This document shows positions 36,585 through 46,072 of a stretch of DNA of 64,000 nucleotides, piece after piece. Position 1 is the stretch's first letter, and each line of letters starts with the position of its first letter. This DNA is from Clostridium rhizosphaerae (lineage in GTDB: Bacteria; Bacillota; Clostridia; Clostridiales; Clostridiaceae), in the NCBI RefSeq assembly GCF_016765585.1, contig NZ_JAESWC010000002.1:558001-622000 (forward strand). Reading direction: 5' to 3'. Both the position numbers and the translations under genes were made by a program. The notes below the pieces were generated by a model. That model made no database searches, was not told the DNA's origin, and saw nothing but the letters and a program-made list of their open reading frames with translations.

Positions 36585-36619
36585 TAAGGTAGATATCAAC
36601 CTTATCATCTTTTTTGTAC
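36570..36619. terminator. Bidirectional terminator with 21-bp stem after lysR-apbE
   Basis: Perfect arms of 21 nt (36570-36590 and 36599-36619, cores GATGATAAGGT and ACCTTATCATC) enclose an 8-nt loop. Runs of six A or T give T tails on both strands. Confidence 0.85.
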
Positions 36620-36626
36620 ATATCAG

Positions 36627-36635
36627 TGGTGGAGG
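36627..36635 (-). repeat. Third copy of the ssrA-end 9-mer TGGTGGAGG
   Basis: TGGTGGAGG at 36627-36635 repeats the terminal CCTCCACCA of ssrA (36711-36719) in the same orientation, 84 bp away. With the copy at 30846-30854 this makes three in a short region, consistent with repeated use of the ssrA end as an insertion site. Confidence 0.45.
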
Positions 36636-36650
36636 AAAACCATAACAATA

Positions 36651-36705
36651 AAAAACCACGACCACCCATAAGCAGCTATTTAAGCCACATACAAATGGTC
36701 GTGGA
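36651..36705 (-). terminator. Terminator of ssrA
   Basis: CCACGACCA and TGGTCGTGG arms close a hairpin about 5 nt after the tmRNA 3' end, followed on the minus strand by TTTTTTATTG. Confidence 0.75.
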
Positions 36706-36710
36706 TTTCA

Positions 36711-37067
36711 TGGTGGAGGCGAGGGGTGTCGAACCCCTGTCCGAAAGCAGACATACCTAAGCATCTCCGAGTGCAGTCCTTAGTTTTACATTCCCTCTGC
36801 CAAACGCCTAAGGACAGGCTTTTGGTTTCAGTAGCTTCATAAATCCCGTTCCTGTGGCAAAGCTTACACAGGCTCGTTTCACCGCTGTCGGCGCCAGGCT
36901 CCGGTCCGCGGTACTACCGGTCTGACGTTAGCAGACTAAGCTGCTAAAGCTAAATTATCGTTTTTAGCGTTTATATTTAATCCCATAGTTTTTTAACGCG
37001 GGTCCACAGGTTCCCTCGACTCGCTTCCTAGATACCCCTTACCCCCGTCGAAACCAAGTACGCCCCC
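36711..37067 (-). ncRNA. ssrA: Transfer-messenger RNA (tmRNA)
   Basis: The tRNA-like 5' part (GGGGGCGTACTTGGTTTCGA) pairs its first seven bases with CGCCTCC before the encoded CCA, and the T arm GGGGTTCGACACCCC is visible. The tag reading frame at 36968-36936 encodes AKNDNLALAA followed by TAG; the ALAA end is the usual degradation signal. The 357-nt length is normal. It lies downstream of smpB in the same orientation, as in many Firmicutes, and is a classic integration site for mobile DNA. Confidence 0.96.
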
Positions 37068-37218
37068 ATATTATATGGAGTACATAGAGAGTATTAAGTG
37101 TATCTTAAGTTAACTATTTAATTTTATTTTCCTCTCATGTCTCAACTACATTTACTATAATACAGTATATTATATAGATAAGCAATAATAAATATAAGGA
37201 AAAACTCTCTTAATTTAT

Positions 37219-37689
37219 TTACTGTTTCATTCTTTCCTTCATCTGCCTATCTATATCTCTTTTAGCAGCCTTTTCTAGCATTGTATCTCTTTTGTCATAG
37301 TTATGCTTTCCTTTAGCAACACCTAAAGCGACCTTTACTCTTCCATTCTTTAAATAAAGTGATAGAGGTATTAAAGTATACCCTTGTTGAGCTACAAATC
37401 CAGTTAACTTGTCAATTTCACCTGAATGAAGAAGAAGTTTTCTGTCTCTTAAGGGGTCCTTATTAAATATGTTTCCTTTTTCATAAGGACTTATATGCAT
37501 ATTTCTAACAAAGACTTCTCCATTTCTAACTTCTGCATAACTATCTTTCAAATTTACCTTACCAGCTCTTATTGATTTGACTTCAGTACCAACAAGAGCA
37601 ATTCCTGCTTCATAGGTTTCTTCTATAAAATAGTCATGCCACGCTTTTCTGTTTTCTGCAAGAGTATTGTTGCTCTTGTCCTTTGCCAT
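37219..37689 (-). CDS. smpB: SsrA-binding protein SmpB
   Basis: SmpB binds tmRNA and brings it to stalled ribosomes. The 156-residue protein has the OB-fold core ([41 protein letters not shown]) and the positively charged C-terminal tail ([31 protein letters not shown]) that enters the decoding channel. It is followed by ssrA after 151 bp. Confidence 0.97.
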   Translation of the reverse strand: MAKDKSNNTLAENRKAWHDYFIEETYEAGIALVGTEVKSIRAGKVNLKDSYAEVRNGEVFVRNMHISPYEKGNIFNKDPLRDRKLLLHSGEIDKLTGFVAQQGYTLIPLSLYLKNGRVKVALGVAKGKHNYDKRDTMLEKAAKRDIDRQMKERMKQ

Positions 37690-37750
37690 AAAACCACCAT
37701 CTTTATAAGCTATTAGTAGATTATAATTATATTACAAAATGTGGAACAAG

Positions 37751-38941
37751 TCAACAGTCAAACATTTCTGTGGTTCTGTCTAGTATTCCATTCAGATATG
37801 CTAAAATAACGCCGTAATTTGTTATGCTTACTTTCTTTTCAGAACACATATCAATTCTTGTAAGCATAGTCTTTTTATTTAGCATGCAGGAACCGCAATG
37901 TATTATTAGATCGTACTTTTCTATATCCTCCGGAAAATCCTGTCCCATCTTGAACTCATAATTAAGTTCTTTTCCTAAGTGTTTGTTAAGAAGTTTTGGT
38001 ATCTTTACTCTTCCTATATCCTCATGGGAATGGTTATGGGTGCAGCTTTCTGAAATAAGTATTTTTGAGTTTTCATCAAGATCCTCTACTTTTCTTGCCC
38101 CATCCACAAAAGCCTTTAAGTCACCTTTATACCTTGCAAATAATATTGAAAAGCTTGTGAGTTTTATATCTCTCGGAACAATTTTACTTACCTTTTTAAA
38201 AGCTTGTGAATCTGTAACAACTAAATCCGGATTATTAATATCCTGAATTGCAGATTCAAGTTCAGTATCTCTAACTACATAGCTTTTTATTCCATGATCC
38301 AGGCAGTCTCTTAAAAGCTGCACCTGAGGAAGTATAATTCTGCCTTTAGGTGCTTCAGAATCAACAGGAACCACCATTATAACTTTGCCATTGTAAGGCA
38401 CTATATCTCCTGCTATAGTCTCTTCTGCTGCCCCCTCATTAAGTCTTTTTATTAATTCATCCTTTAAAAACAAAATATTCTTTTCTTCTTTGGCTGAAAC
38501 TAAAACAGCTTCTTTATATGTGTTTCTTAACTTTATAATCTCATCTTCGGAGAGCTTATCAATTTTATTTATAACAATCATGTAAGGTATATTATATTTT
38601 TCAAATCTTTTTATAAACTCATTGTATTCCTCTTCTTCATTATCCTCACCATCTATAACATATATAGCAAAATCTGTTTTCTGAAGAGTTTTTAAGCTTC
38701 TTTTTACTCTAAGTTCTCCAAGCTCTGTTGAATCATCAAGACCGGCGGTGTCGATAAAAACTACGGGACCATATGGTATTAATTCCATAGCTTTGCTTAC
38801 AGGGTCTGTAGTTGTTCCTTTCACAGAGGATACAATTGATATATCCTGACCTATTATTGCATTTAAAAGAGAGGATTTTCCTGAATTAGTTTTTCCAAAG
38901 ATAGCTATATGTGTTCTCTCTGCATTTGGCGTACTAAACAT
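37751..38941 (-). CDS. hydF: [FeFe]-hydrogenase maturation GTPase HydF
   Basis: HydF is the scaffold on which HydE and HydG assemble the diiron subcluster before transfer to the hydrogenase. The 396-residue protein has a GTPase domain with the P-loop GKTNSGKSS (about 16-24), DTAG and NKID, a dimerisation domain, and the cluster-binding C-terminal motif CTHNH...HCGSC (Cys and two-Cys part separated by about 50 residues). Its start overlaps hydG by 8 bp. Confidence 0.96.
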   Translation of the reverse strand: MFSTPNAERTHIAIFGKTNSGKSSLLNAIIGQDISIVSSVKGTTTDPVSKAMELIPYGPVVFIDTAGLDDSTELGELRVKRSLKTLQKTDFAIYVIDGEDNEEEEYNEFIKRFEKYNIPYMIVINKIDKLSEDEIIKLRNTYKEAVLVSAKEEKNILFLKDELIKRLNEGAAEETIAGDIVPYNGKVIMVVPVDSEAPKGRIILPQVQLLRDCLDHGIKSYVVRDTELESAIQDINNPDLVVTDSQAFKKVSKIVPRDIKLTSFSILFARYKGDLKAFVDGARKVEDLDENSKILISESCTHNHSHEDIGRVKIPKLLNKHLGKELNYEFKMGQDFPEDIEKYDLIIHCGSCMLNKKTMLTRIDMCSEKKVSITNYGVILAYLNGILDRTTEMFDC

Positions 38942-40310
38942 ATAAATCTCTTTCTCCCATCTTTATTCTTTCTATATTATTTAGAAGAAGTTTTTTTATA
39001 TCTTCTCTTTTAATCTTGTCTGCTTCTTCTTTAATGAGTGCCTCTGCTTTTTTATAAAGCTCTTCATCACCGTAATCCATAACAAATTCCATTAAAGTCA
39101 TCATTGCATTTGGAGCACATACATTTTGTATTTGACCTGATTTTGCAAGCCGCATGAATCTATCACCTGTTCTTCCGCTTCTGTAGCAGGCTGTGCAATA
39201 GCTTGGAAGGTGCTTATCGTCAATTAATTCCTTTAAAACCTCAAGGGGACTTCTGTGATCAGCTACATCAAATTGGTCTACACTGTTTCCTTTTTCATGC
39301 TCTTTATAGCCGCCTACACCTGTATTTGAGCCTGCGCTGACCTGTGATACACCATATTTAATAAGCTCTCTTCTCATTTGAGCACTTTCTCTTGTAGATA
39401 AAATTATACCTGTAAAAGGTACTGCAATTCTAAGTATAGTTACTATTTTCTTAAAGCTATTATCATCTACTAAATTAGGAAAATCAGTCAAGTTCATTCC
39501 TTCAGCTTTTTTAAGTCTTGGTACTGATATAGTGTGGAAGCCTACTCCATAATTTTCTTCCAAATGTTCATTATGCAGCATTAAGGCTAAAACCTCAAAC
39601 TTGTAATCTGAAAGTCCAAATAAAACTCCTCCTCCAACATCCTCAATACCTGCTTCCATAGCTCTATCAAAGGCTGTAAGATGATATTCATAGTCTCCCT
39701 TCATGCTCTTTGGATGAACCTTATCATAAGTAGGCTTATGATAGGTTTCTTGGAATAAGATATAGGTTCCTATTTTAGCTTCCTTAAGCCTTCTATAGTT
39801 TTCAACTGTAGTTGCTGCAATGTTAACATTTATTCTTCTGATATTTCCCTTTTCATTTTGAGTATTATATATTGTATCAATTGCTTCTAATACATAATCT
39901 ATATCGCAGTTAACAGGATCTTCCCCAACTTCTAAAGCAAGTCTTTTATGTCCCATCTTTTCTAAAAGTTTAACCTCTTCTTCAATTTCTATTTTAGTAA
40001 GTTTTCTTCTTGAAAATTTATTGTCTCTTCTATATCCACAGTAAGTACAATTATTTACGCAGTAATCGCTTATATATAATGGTGCAAAAACAACAACTCT
40101 ATTTCCGTATATAGATTCCTTTATTGCACCCGCTATTTTAAACATCTTTTCTTCTTGGGTCTTATCTTCAATTTGAAGCAGTACAGCAATATCTTTATGT
40201 GAAAGTCCTCTTCTATCTTTAGCTTTGTTTAATACCTCAGCTATATCTTCTGTTGTAGCATTTTTAGCTTCCTTAAGTAAACTCTCTATATATTCATGAT
40301 CAATAAACAT
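38934..40310 (-). CDS. hydG: [FeFe]-hydrogenase maturation radical SAM enzyme HydG (tyrosine lyase)
   Basis: HydG cleaves tyrosine to give CO and CN- ligands of the H-cluster. The 458-residue protein carries the radical-SAM motif CVNNCTYC (about 84-91) and the C-terminal auxiliary-cluster motif CTAC with a third Cys (NVCAPN) about 22 residues later, which distinguishes HydG from ThiH. It lies between hydE (56-bp gap) and hydF (8-bp overlap). Confidence 0.96.
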   Translation of the reverse strand: MFIDHEYIESLLKEAKNATTEDIAEVLNKAKDRRGLSHKDIAVLLQIEDKTQEEKMFKIAGAIKESIYGNRVVVFAPLYISDYCVNNCTYCGYRRDNKFSRRKLTKIEIEEEVKLLEKMGHKRLALEVGEDPVNCDIDYVLEAIDTIYNTQNEKGNIRRINVNIAATTVENYRRLKEAKIGTYILFQETYHKPTYDKVHPKSMKGDYEYHLTAFDRAMEAGIEDVGGGVLFGLSDYKFEVLALMLHNEHLEENYGVGFHTISVPRLKKAEGMNLTDFPNLVDDNSFKKIVTILRIAVPFTGIILSTRESAQMRRELIKYGVSQVSAGSNTGVGGYKEHEKGNSVDQFDVADHRSPLEVLKELIDDKHLPSYCTACYRSGRTGDRFMRLAKSGQIQNVCAPNAMMTLMEFVMDYGDEELYKKAEALIKEEADKIKREDIKKLLLNNIERIKMGERDLYV

Positions 40311-40366
40311 ATTTATCCCTCCATTTAATTAATTATTAATTCATCGTATAAACTGCTTAACTTAAC

Positions 40367-41416
40367 CTAACTGCTGCGAGACCATGCTGTATTATCTCCC
40401 CTTGACATATCAACTGAAAATCCTGCTCTTTTTATCCTTCCTTCTATGCACATTCTACACTCTGCTGCTTCATCCCCTGTACATATTTTTCCGTCATATA
40501 AAGCATATTTCTTTCTTACACTTAACGGTGATAAATTAGGCATAACTACATTTGCTCCTGCTTTAATTCCCTTTTCTCTTCCAATTGGATCTATGCTGCC
40601 TAAAGCTGTAGTAGCTGGCAAAAGCACATTTGGAAGCAGCAGCCTTACCAATGCAAGCATTATTATCGTAGTTTCTACAGTTCCACCGTGCTCACCTTTA
40701 AGCGGTGTATCTTTATGTGGTATAAAAGGACCTATACCCACCATGTGAGGCTCAAGTTCTTTTAAAAACATCAAATCATTTACATAGTCTTCATTAGTCT
40801 GATTAGGAAGCCCTACCATAAAGCCTGCACCAACCTGATAGCCTATATCTTTTAATTCCCTTAAGCATTTTTTCCTATTTTCCAATGTCATGCCCGGATG
40901 CAGTCTTTTATAGAGTTCTTCAGAAGCCGTTTCATGCCTCATCAAGTATCTGTCCGCTCCTGCTTTAAAATATTTTTCATAGGACTTACAGCTTCTTTCT
41001 CCAATAGACAAAGTTACGGCACAATCAGGATATTTTTGTTTTATTTTTTCAACAATCATAACAATTAAGTCATCGCCATAATAATCATCTTCTCCACCTT
41101 GGAGTACAAAGGTTCTATATCCCAAGTTATACCCTTCTTCACAGGCTTCAAGGATTTCTTCTATAGTTAGCCTATATCTGTCTGCATATTTGTTTGCCGC
41201 CCTTATGCCGCAGTACATACAGTTTCTTTTGCAGTAATTGGTGAATTCTATTAGACCTCTCATAAAGACCTTATCTCCATAATGTTTCATACGTGTTTCA
41301 TGAGCCTTATTAATTAGAAACTCTTTATCATTTTCAGTCATACTATTTAGGAGAGTTAAAAGTTCTTCTCTGCTTAAATAGTTATGTGTATATAGCTTGT
41401 CTATTAAAACTTTCAT
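40367..41416 (-). CDS. hydE: [FeFe]-hydrogenase maturation radical SAM enzyme HydE
   Basis: HydE helps build the dithiomethylamine bridge of the H-cluster. The 349-residue radical SAM protein has CKRNCMYC (about 62-69) and the BATS-domain C-terminus (LPATTALGSIDPIGREKGIKAGANVVMPNLSP). CRMC near the C-terminus is compatible with the optional second cluster. Its ATG overlaps the TGA/TAA of the upstream regulator gene, indicating coupling. Confidence 0.95.
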   Translation of the reverse strand: MKVLIDKLYTHNYLSREELLTLLNSMTENDKEFLINKAHETRMKHYGDKVFMRGLIEFTNYCKRNCMYCGIRAANKYADRYRLTIEEILEACEEGYNLGYRTFVLQGGEDDYYGDDLIVMIVEKIKQKYPDCAVTLSIGERSCKSYEKYFKAGADRYLMRHETASEELYKRLHPGMTLENRKKCLRELKDIGYQVGAGFMVGLPNQTNEDYVNDLMFLKELEPHMVGIGPFIPHKDTPLKGEHGGTVETTIIMLALVRLLLPNVLLPATTALGSIDPIGREKGIKAGANVVMPNLSPLSVRKKYALYDGKICTGDEAAECRMCIEGRIKRAGFSVDMSRGDNTAWSRSS

Positions 41417-41670
41417 TACTGAATCTCCTTCTTAGAAATGGCTGTTTTTACTGATACATGCTCTATATTACCAAGCTTTCCAGTTAAGCTATTGATATCG
41501 TTTAACTCACCTACAACGGTTAATGATATTACTGCAATACCTTCTTCCTCAAAGGGTATGCCCATTCTTCCTTTGATTAAACCTTTAAAATTTGAAATCA
41601 CATCATTAAATTCTTTTTGACAATGCTTTGGCTCTTCCAGAATAGCACTAATTACAGCTATTTTTTTCAT
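41416..41670 (-). CDS. TM1266-type iron-only hydrogenase system putative regulator
   Basis: The 84-residue ferredoxin-like (ACT/NikR-C-like) protein MKKIAVISAILEEPKHCQKEFN matches the TM1266 family found beside hyd maturase genes and annotated as a putative regulator. It has no DNA-binding domain, so how it acts is unclear. It is the first gene of the maturation operon, preceded by a structured leader, and ends in a 1-bp overlap with hydE. Confidence 0.88.
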   Translation of the reverse strand: MKKIAVISAILEEPKHCQKEFNDVISNFKGLIKGRMGIPFEEEGIAVISLTVVGELNDINSLTGKLGNIEHVSVKTAISKKEIQ

Positions 41671-41693
41671 GTGTTCTATCCCCTTTCAAAGGC

Positions 41694-41793
41694 AAATAAA
41701 AAAGCCTTCCTCTTTAAAGGAAAGCAGAATTTATACGCAAAAACTTAGACTTGCCTAAAGCAGCCTAAAAACTTCGTATTACTTCTTTCCTTT
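41694..41793 (-). promoter_or_regulatory. Structured leader with terminator/antiterminator upstream of the hyd operon
   Basis: Read on the minus strand, the leader holds a 47-nt hairpin (41779-41733) with nested stems ATACG/CGTAT and TTAGGC/GTCTAA. An intrinsic terminator follows at 41725-41694 (GCTTTCC/GGAAGGC plus a T run). AAAGGAAAG at 41793-41785, before the hairpin, is complementary to the terminator 5' arm CTTTCCTTT, so an alternative antiterminator is possible. I cannot match it to a known riboswitch or T-box. The 326-bp gap also holds the promoter and the rnr terminator. Confidence 0.6.
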
Positions 41794-41888
41794 CAGATTA
41801 GAATTATCTTTTCTGTTAGGCACAAAATTTTTAATACAATCAAATATATAGAGAATACTCTCTAATTGCTTGACTAAACTATGTTATT

Positions 41889-41918
41889 ATTTTATCAATC
41901 CTCTTGTATAAATGTCAA
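41889..41918 (-). promoter_or_regulatory. Promoter of the hydrogenase maturation operon
   Basis: A perfect -35 TTGACA (41918-41913), an 18-bp spacer and TAAAAT (41894-41889) on the minus strand give a start near 41882 and a leader of roughly 210 nt. Confidence 0.7.
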
Positions 41919-41952
41919 ACTATTTTTATTATTTGTAAAAATAAAATAATAA

Positions 41953-41991
41953 AGCTGCCTTCATAGTTTCAATATAACTATGAAGGCAGCT
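41953..41991 (-). terminator. Terminator of rnr
   Basis: A perfect 16-bp stem (AGCTGCCTTCATAGTT and its complement) with a 7-nt loop is followed on the minus strand by TTTATTATTTTATTTTT, just after the rnr stop. Confidence 0.88.
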
Positions 41992-41996
41992 ATTAA

Positions 41997-44243
41997 CTAA
42001 TCCATATTTTCACTTAGGTTTAATGTGCTTTCTTGCTCAAATTCGTCTACAGATATTATAGGATAAACTTTACTTTCACCAATTTCTTTTCCCTTTGTAT
42101 TTTCTTCTTCCTCATCATATAAGTCAAAATAAATTTCTCTAAAATCTATATCAACCTTTGTGACTTTTATTTTAACTTCATCACCTAGTCTATACATATT
42201 TTTAGTTTTTTCACCTATAAGACATAAATGCTTTTCATCAAATACATAATAGTCATCTTCCATATTACTGATATGAACTAAGCCTTCTATTGTATTAGGC
42301 AGCTCAACAAAAATACCGAAGCTAGTAACAGAGGATATAATACCCTCATAAACCTGACCGATTCTATCAGCCATATACTCAGCCTTCTTTAAATCATCTA
42401 CTTCTCTCTCTGCATCTTGAGCTATTCTTTCCATATCAGATGATTGTTTTGAAGCATATTCAACTTCCTTAGTAAGTCTTGAATTCCTTGATTCATCAAT
42501 TTGACCATTTATATACTCCTTAATAATTCTATGAATTATTAAGTCAGGGTATCTTCTTATGGGTGAAGTAAAATGGCAATAGTACCTTGCCGCCAGGCCA
42601 AAATGCCCCACACACTCTGGAGAGTATTTCGCCTGCTTCATTGAACGAAGAAGTAAGGTACTTACAACCGTTTCTTCCTTCTTTCCTTTTACCTTTTCTA
42701 TAACCTCTTGAAGAGATTTAGGATGAATATCATTAGTCCATTTTACTGCATAGCCTAAATTGTGAACAAATTCATTAAATATACTAAGCTTTTCTTCATC
42801 TGGGTCTTCATGTATTCTATACACAAAAGGAAGATTAGCCCAAAATATATGCTCTGCAATGGTTTCATTACATACAAGCATGAATTCTTCAATTATCCTG
42901 TTTGCTATTTCTCTTTCATAAGGCTTAATATCTATGGGTTTGCCTTTATCATTTAGTATTATTTTGCTTTCTTCAAATTCAAAATCTATTGCACCTCTGC
43001 CCATTCTCTTTTTATGAAGAATATTGCACAGATCTTCCATTGCTTTAAAATCTTCATATAGGTAATCGTATCTTTTTATAAGCTCTTCATCTTTATCTTT
43101 TAATATCTTAGTAACATCGGTATACGTCATTCTTTCACTTGTTTTAATTACAGTTTCGGCTATTTTACTGTCAAGTACCTTACCTGATCTGTCAATTTCC
43201 ATAAAACAAGTCAATGCAAGCCTGTCAACCTTAGGGTTCAAACTGCATATGCCATTTGAAAGCTTTTTAGGAAGCATCGGTATAACTCTGTCAATTAAAT
43301 AAACAGAAGTTCCTCTTTTTAAAGCTTCCTTGTCAAGAGGATTTTTCTCCCTGACATAATGTGATACATCAGCTATGTGAACTCCTAATCTATAGTTTCC
43401 ATTTGATAATTTTTCTATGGAAACTGCATCATCTAGGTCCTTTGCATCTTCTCCATCTATTGTAACCATTCTAAGATTTCTTATATCTTCACGTCTACTG
43501 TATTCTTCTTCAGGTATTTCATTTAGTATCCCTTCAGCAAACTTCTCAACCTTAGGAGGAAATTCTTCCGGAAGACCATGCTTTTTTATTATAGTAAGAA
43601 TATCAATGCCTTTATCCCCTTTGTCTCCCAATATCTCCTTGATTCTTCCTTCTGGATTCCTTCTCTTATCCGGCCAGGTTGTTATTTCTGCAATTACAAT
43701 TTGACCTGTTTTGGCTCCATTCCTGTCACTTTTAGGTATAAATATATCTTGATATATTCTTTTGTCATCAGGAACAACAAATCCGAAGTTTTTACTGTCT
43801 TCGTAAGTTCCTATTACAGTTTTACTGCCTCTTTGAAGTATTCTAATAATTTCCCCTTCTCTTCTTTTTCCTCCCTGTTCTTCCCTTGTTACTTTACATA
43901 TAACCTTATCACTATGCATAGCTCCATTCATACTGGAAATTGGTATAAATACATCTGGTTCATTTATCTCTGGTATCACAAAACCATATCCCTTTTGATG
44001 ACCTTGAAGCTTTCCTACTACCAGCCCCATCTTTTCAGGAACTCCGTAATAGTCTGCTCTATTTCTTATAACTTCTCCATCCTTTTCCATCTCTATAATA
44101 ACATCTTGAAACATATCAAATTCATCTTTGCTTATTCCAACTCCACTTGCAAGTTCATAAATAGACATAGGCTTGTAAGCTTTTTCTCTCATAAATTCAA
44201 CAACAGTTTCCCTAATATTCAATATAAAATCACTCCATTTCAT
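41997..44243 (-). CDS. rnr: Ribonuclease R
   Basis: RNase R is a processive 3'-5' exoribonuclease that degrades structured and tmRNA-tagged transcripts. The 748-residue protein has an N-terminal helix-turn-helix, cold-shock domains, the RNB catalytic domain with TIDGEDAKDLDDAVS (about 250-264) holding the Mg2+-binding aspartates, FTSPIRRYPDLIIHR, and a C-terminal S1 domain (YEGIISSVTSFGIFVEL). The acidic tail is typical. It lies downstream of secG, as in many Firmicutes. Confidence 0.96.
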   Translation of the reverse strand: MKWSDFILNIRETVVEFMREKAYKPMSIYELASGVGISKDEFDMFQDVIIEMEKDGEVIRNRADYYGVPEKMGLVVGKLQGHQKGYGFVIPEINEPDVFIPISSMNGAMHSDKVICKVTREEQGGKRREGEIIRILQRGSKTVIGTYEDSKNFGFVVPDDKRIYQDIFIPKSDRNGAKTGQIVIAEITTWPDKRRNPEGRIKEILGDKGDKGIDILTIIKKHGLPEEFPPKVEKFAEGILNEIPEEEYSRREDIRNLRMVTIDGEDAKDLDDAVSIEKLSNGNYRLGVHIADVSHYVREKNPLDKEALKRGTSVYLIDRVIPMLPKKLSNGICSLNPKVDRLALTCFMEIDRSGKVLDSKIAETVIKTSERMTYTDVTKILKDKDEELIKRYDYLYEDFKAMEDLCNILHKKRMGRGAIDFEFEESKIILNDKGKPIDIKPYEREIANRIIEEFMLVCNETIAEHIFWANLPFVYRIHEDPDEEKLSIFNEFVHNLGYAVKWTNDIHPKSLQEVIEKVKGKKEETVVSTLLLRSMKQAKYSPECVGHFGLAARYYCHFTSPIRRYPDLIIHRIIKEYINGQIDESRNSRLTKEVEYASKQSSDMERIAQDAEREVDDLKKAEYMADRIGQVYEGIISSVTSFGIFVELPNTIEGLVHISNMEDDYYVFDEKHLCLIGEKTKNMYRLGDEVKIKVTKVDIDFREIYFDLYDEEEENTKGKEIGESKVYPIISVDEFEQESTLNLSENMD

Positions 44244-44319
44244 TATTTATTTCTTTATTTTTTGTATAATTTCAATATATATTCCTAATATGTAATTTAA
44301 TTTTAACTAAAAAGCAAAA

Positions 44320-44349
44320 TAAAAAAGTACAGCCAACAGACTATACTTT
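44320..44349 (-). terminator. Terminator of secG
   Basis: AAAGTATAG and CTGTACTTT arms pair fully with one G-U pair around an 8-nt loop, followed by TTT on the minus strand. It would partly separate rnr from secG. Confidence 0.65.
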
Positions 44350-44358
44350 AGTGTAGAA

Positions 44359-44592
44359 TTATTTTATCAAATTTAGTGCTATTACATCTAAAGCAAATAA
44401 TATAGCAGTAATAACCGTGATTCTTGCCATAACAGCCTCATAAGTCTTAGTCTTATTTTTGCTGTAGTATGTATCTGTGCTTCCACCACCCACAAGTCCA
44501 GATAATCCATTTGATTTGCTTGGCTGCATAAGGACAGAAACTATTAATACTATAGAAATAATTACAAGAGCAACTATAAGTGCAATTCTCAT
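44359..44592 (-). CDS. secG: Protein-export membrane protein SecG
   Basis: SecG is the small subunit of the SecYEG translocon. The 77-residue protein has two hydrophobic segments (about 3-22 and 54-74) linked by MQPSKSNGLSGLVGGGSTDTYYSKNK, the family signature loop. An open frame extends 14 codons upstream, but GGGAGG 8 nt before the ATG at 44592 fixes the start. Confidence 0.93.
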   Translation of the reverse strand: MRIALIVALVIISIVLIVSVLMQPSKSNGLSGLVGGGSTDTYYSKNKTKTYEAVMARITVITAILFALDVIALNLIK

Positions 44593-44660
44593 GTCATATA
44601 CCTCCCATAAAGTTATACAGTCATATTCTACCACAATAAACTATATAATACAACACTTAT

Positions 44661-44688
44661 GAAAAAAAGTGAGGCAAGCCTCACTTTT
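44661..44688 (-). terminator. Terminator of eno
   Basis: A perfect 10-bp stem AAAAGTGAGG/CCTCACTTTT with a 4-nt loop is followed by T residues on the minus strand, just after the eno stop. Confidence 0.88.
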
Positions 44689-44691
44689 AAA

Positions 44692-46011
<1,320 letters not shown>

Positions 46012-46028
46012 TCAAATATGTATAGTCT

Positions 46029-46057
46029 CTGTGGAATAATAAATTTTTATTCCACAG
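46029..46057 (-). other. Hairpin between gpmI and eno
   Basis: CTGTGGAATAA and TTATTCCACAG are perfect 11-bp arms with a 7-nt loop and no T run, so this may be an mRNA-processing or stability element rather than a terminator. Confidence 0.5.
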
Positions 46058-46072
46058 TAGATTAGCTAAATA

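Noticed and set aside
30857-36711. Intact integrative element at ssrA
   Set aside because: There is no integrase, excisionase, relaxase or transposase gene between the repeats.
41694-41793. T-box or known riboswitch (c-di-GMP, SAM, FMN, TPP) upstream of the hyd operon
   Set aside because: None of the characteristic conserved sequences of these classes is present.
43578-44288. Plus-strand 236-residue open frame
   Set aside because: It lies wholly over rnr in the opposite direction, with an improbable composition (Phe/Tyr/Ser-rich) and no RBS.
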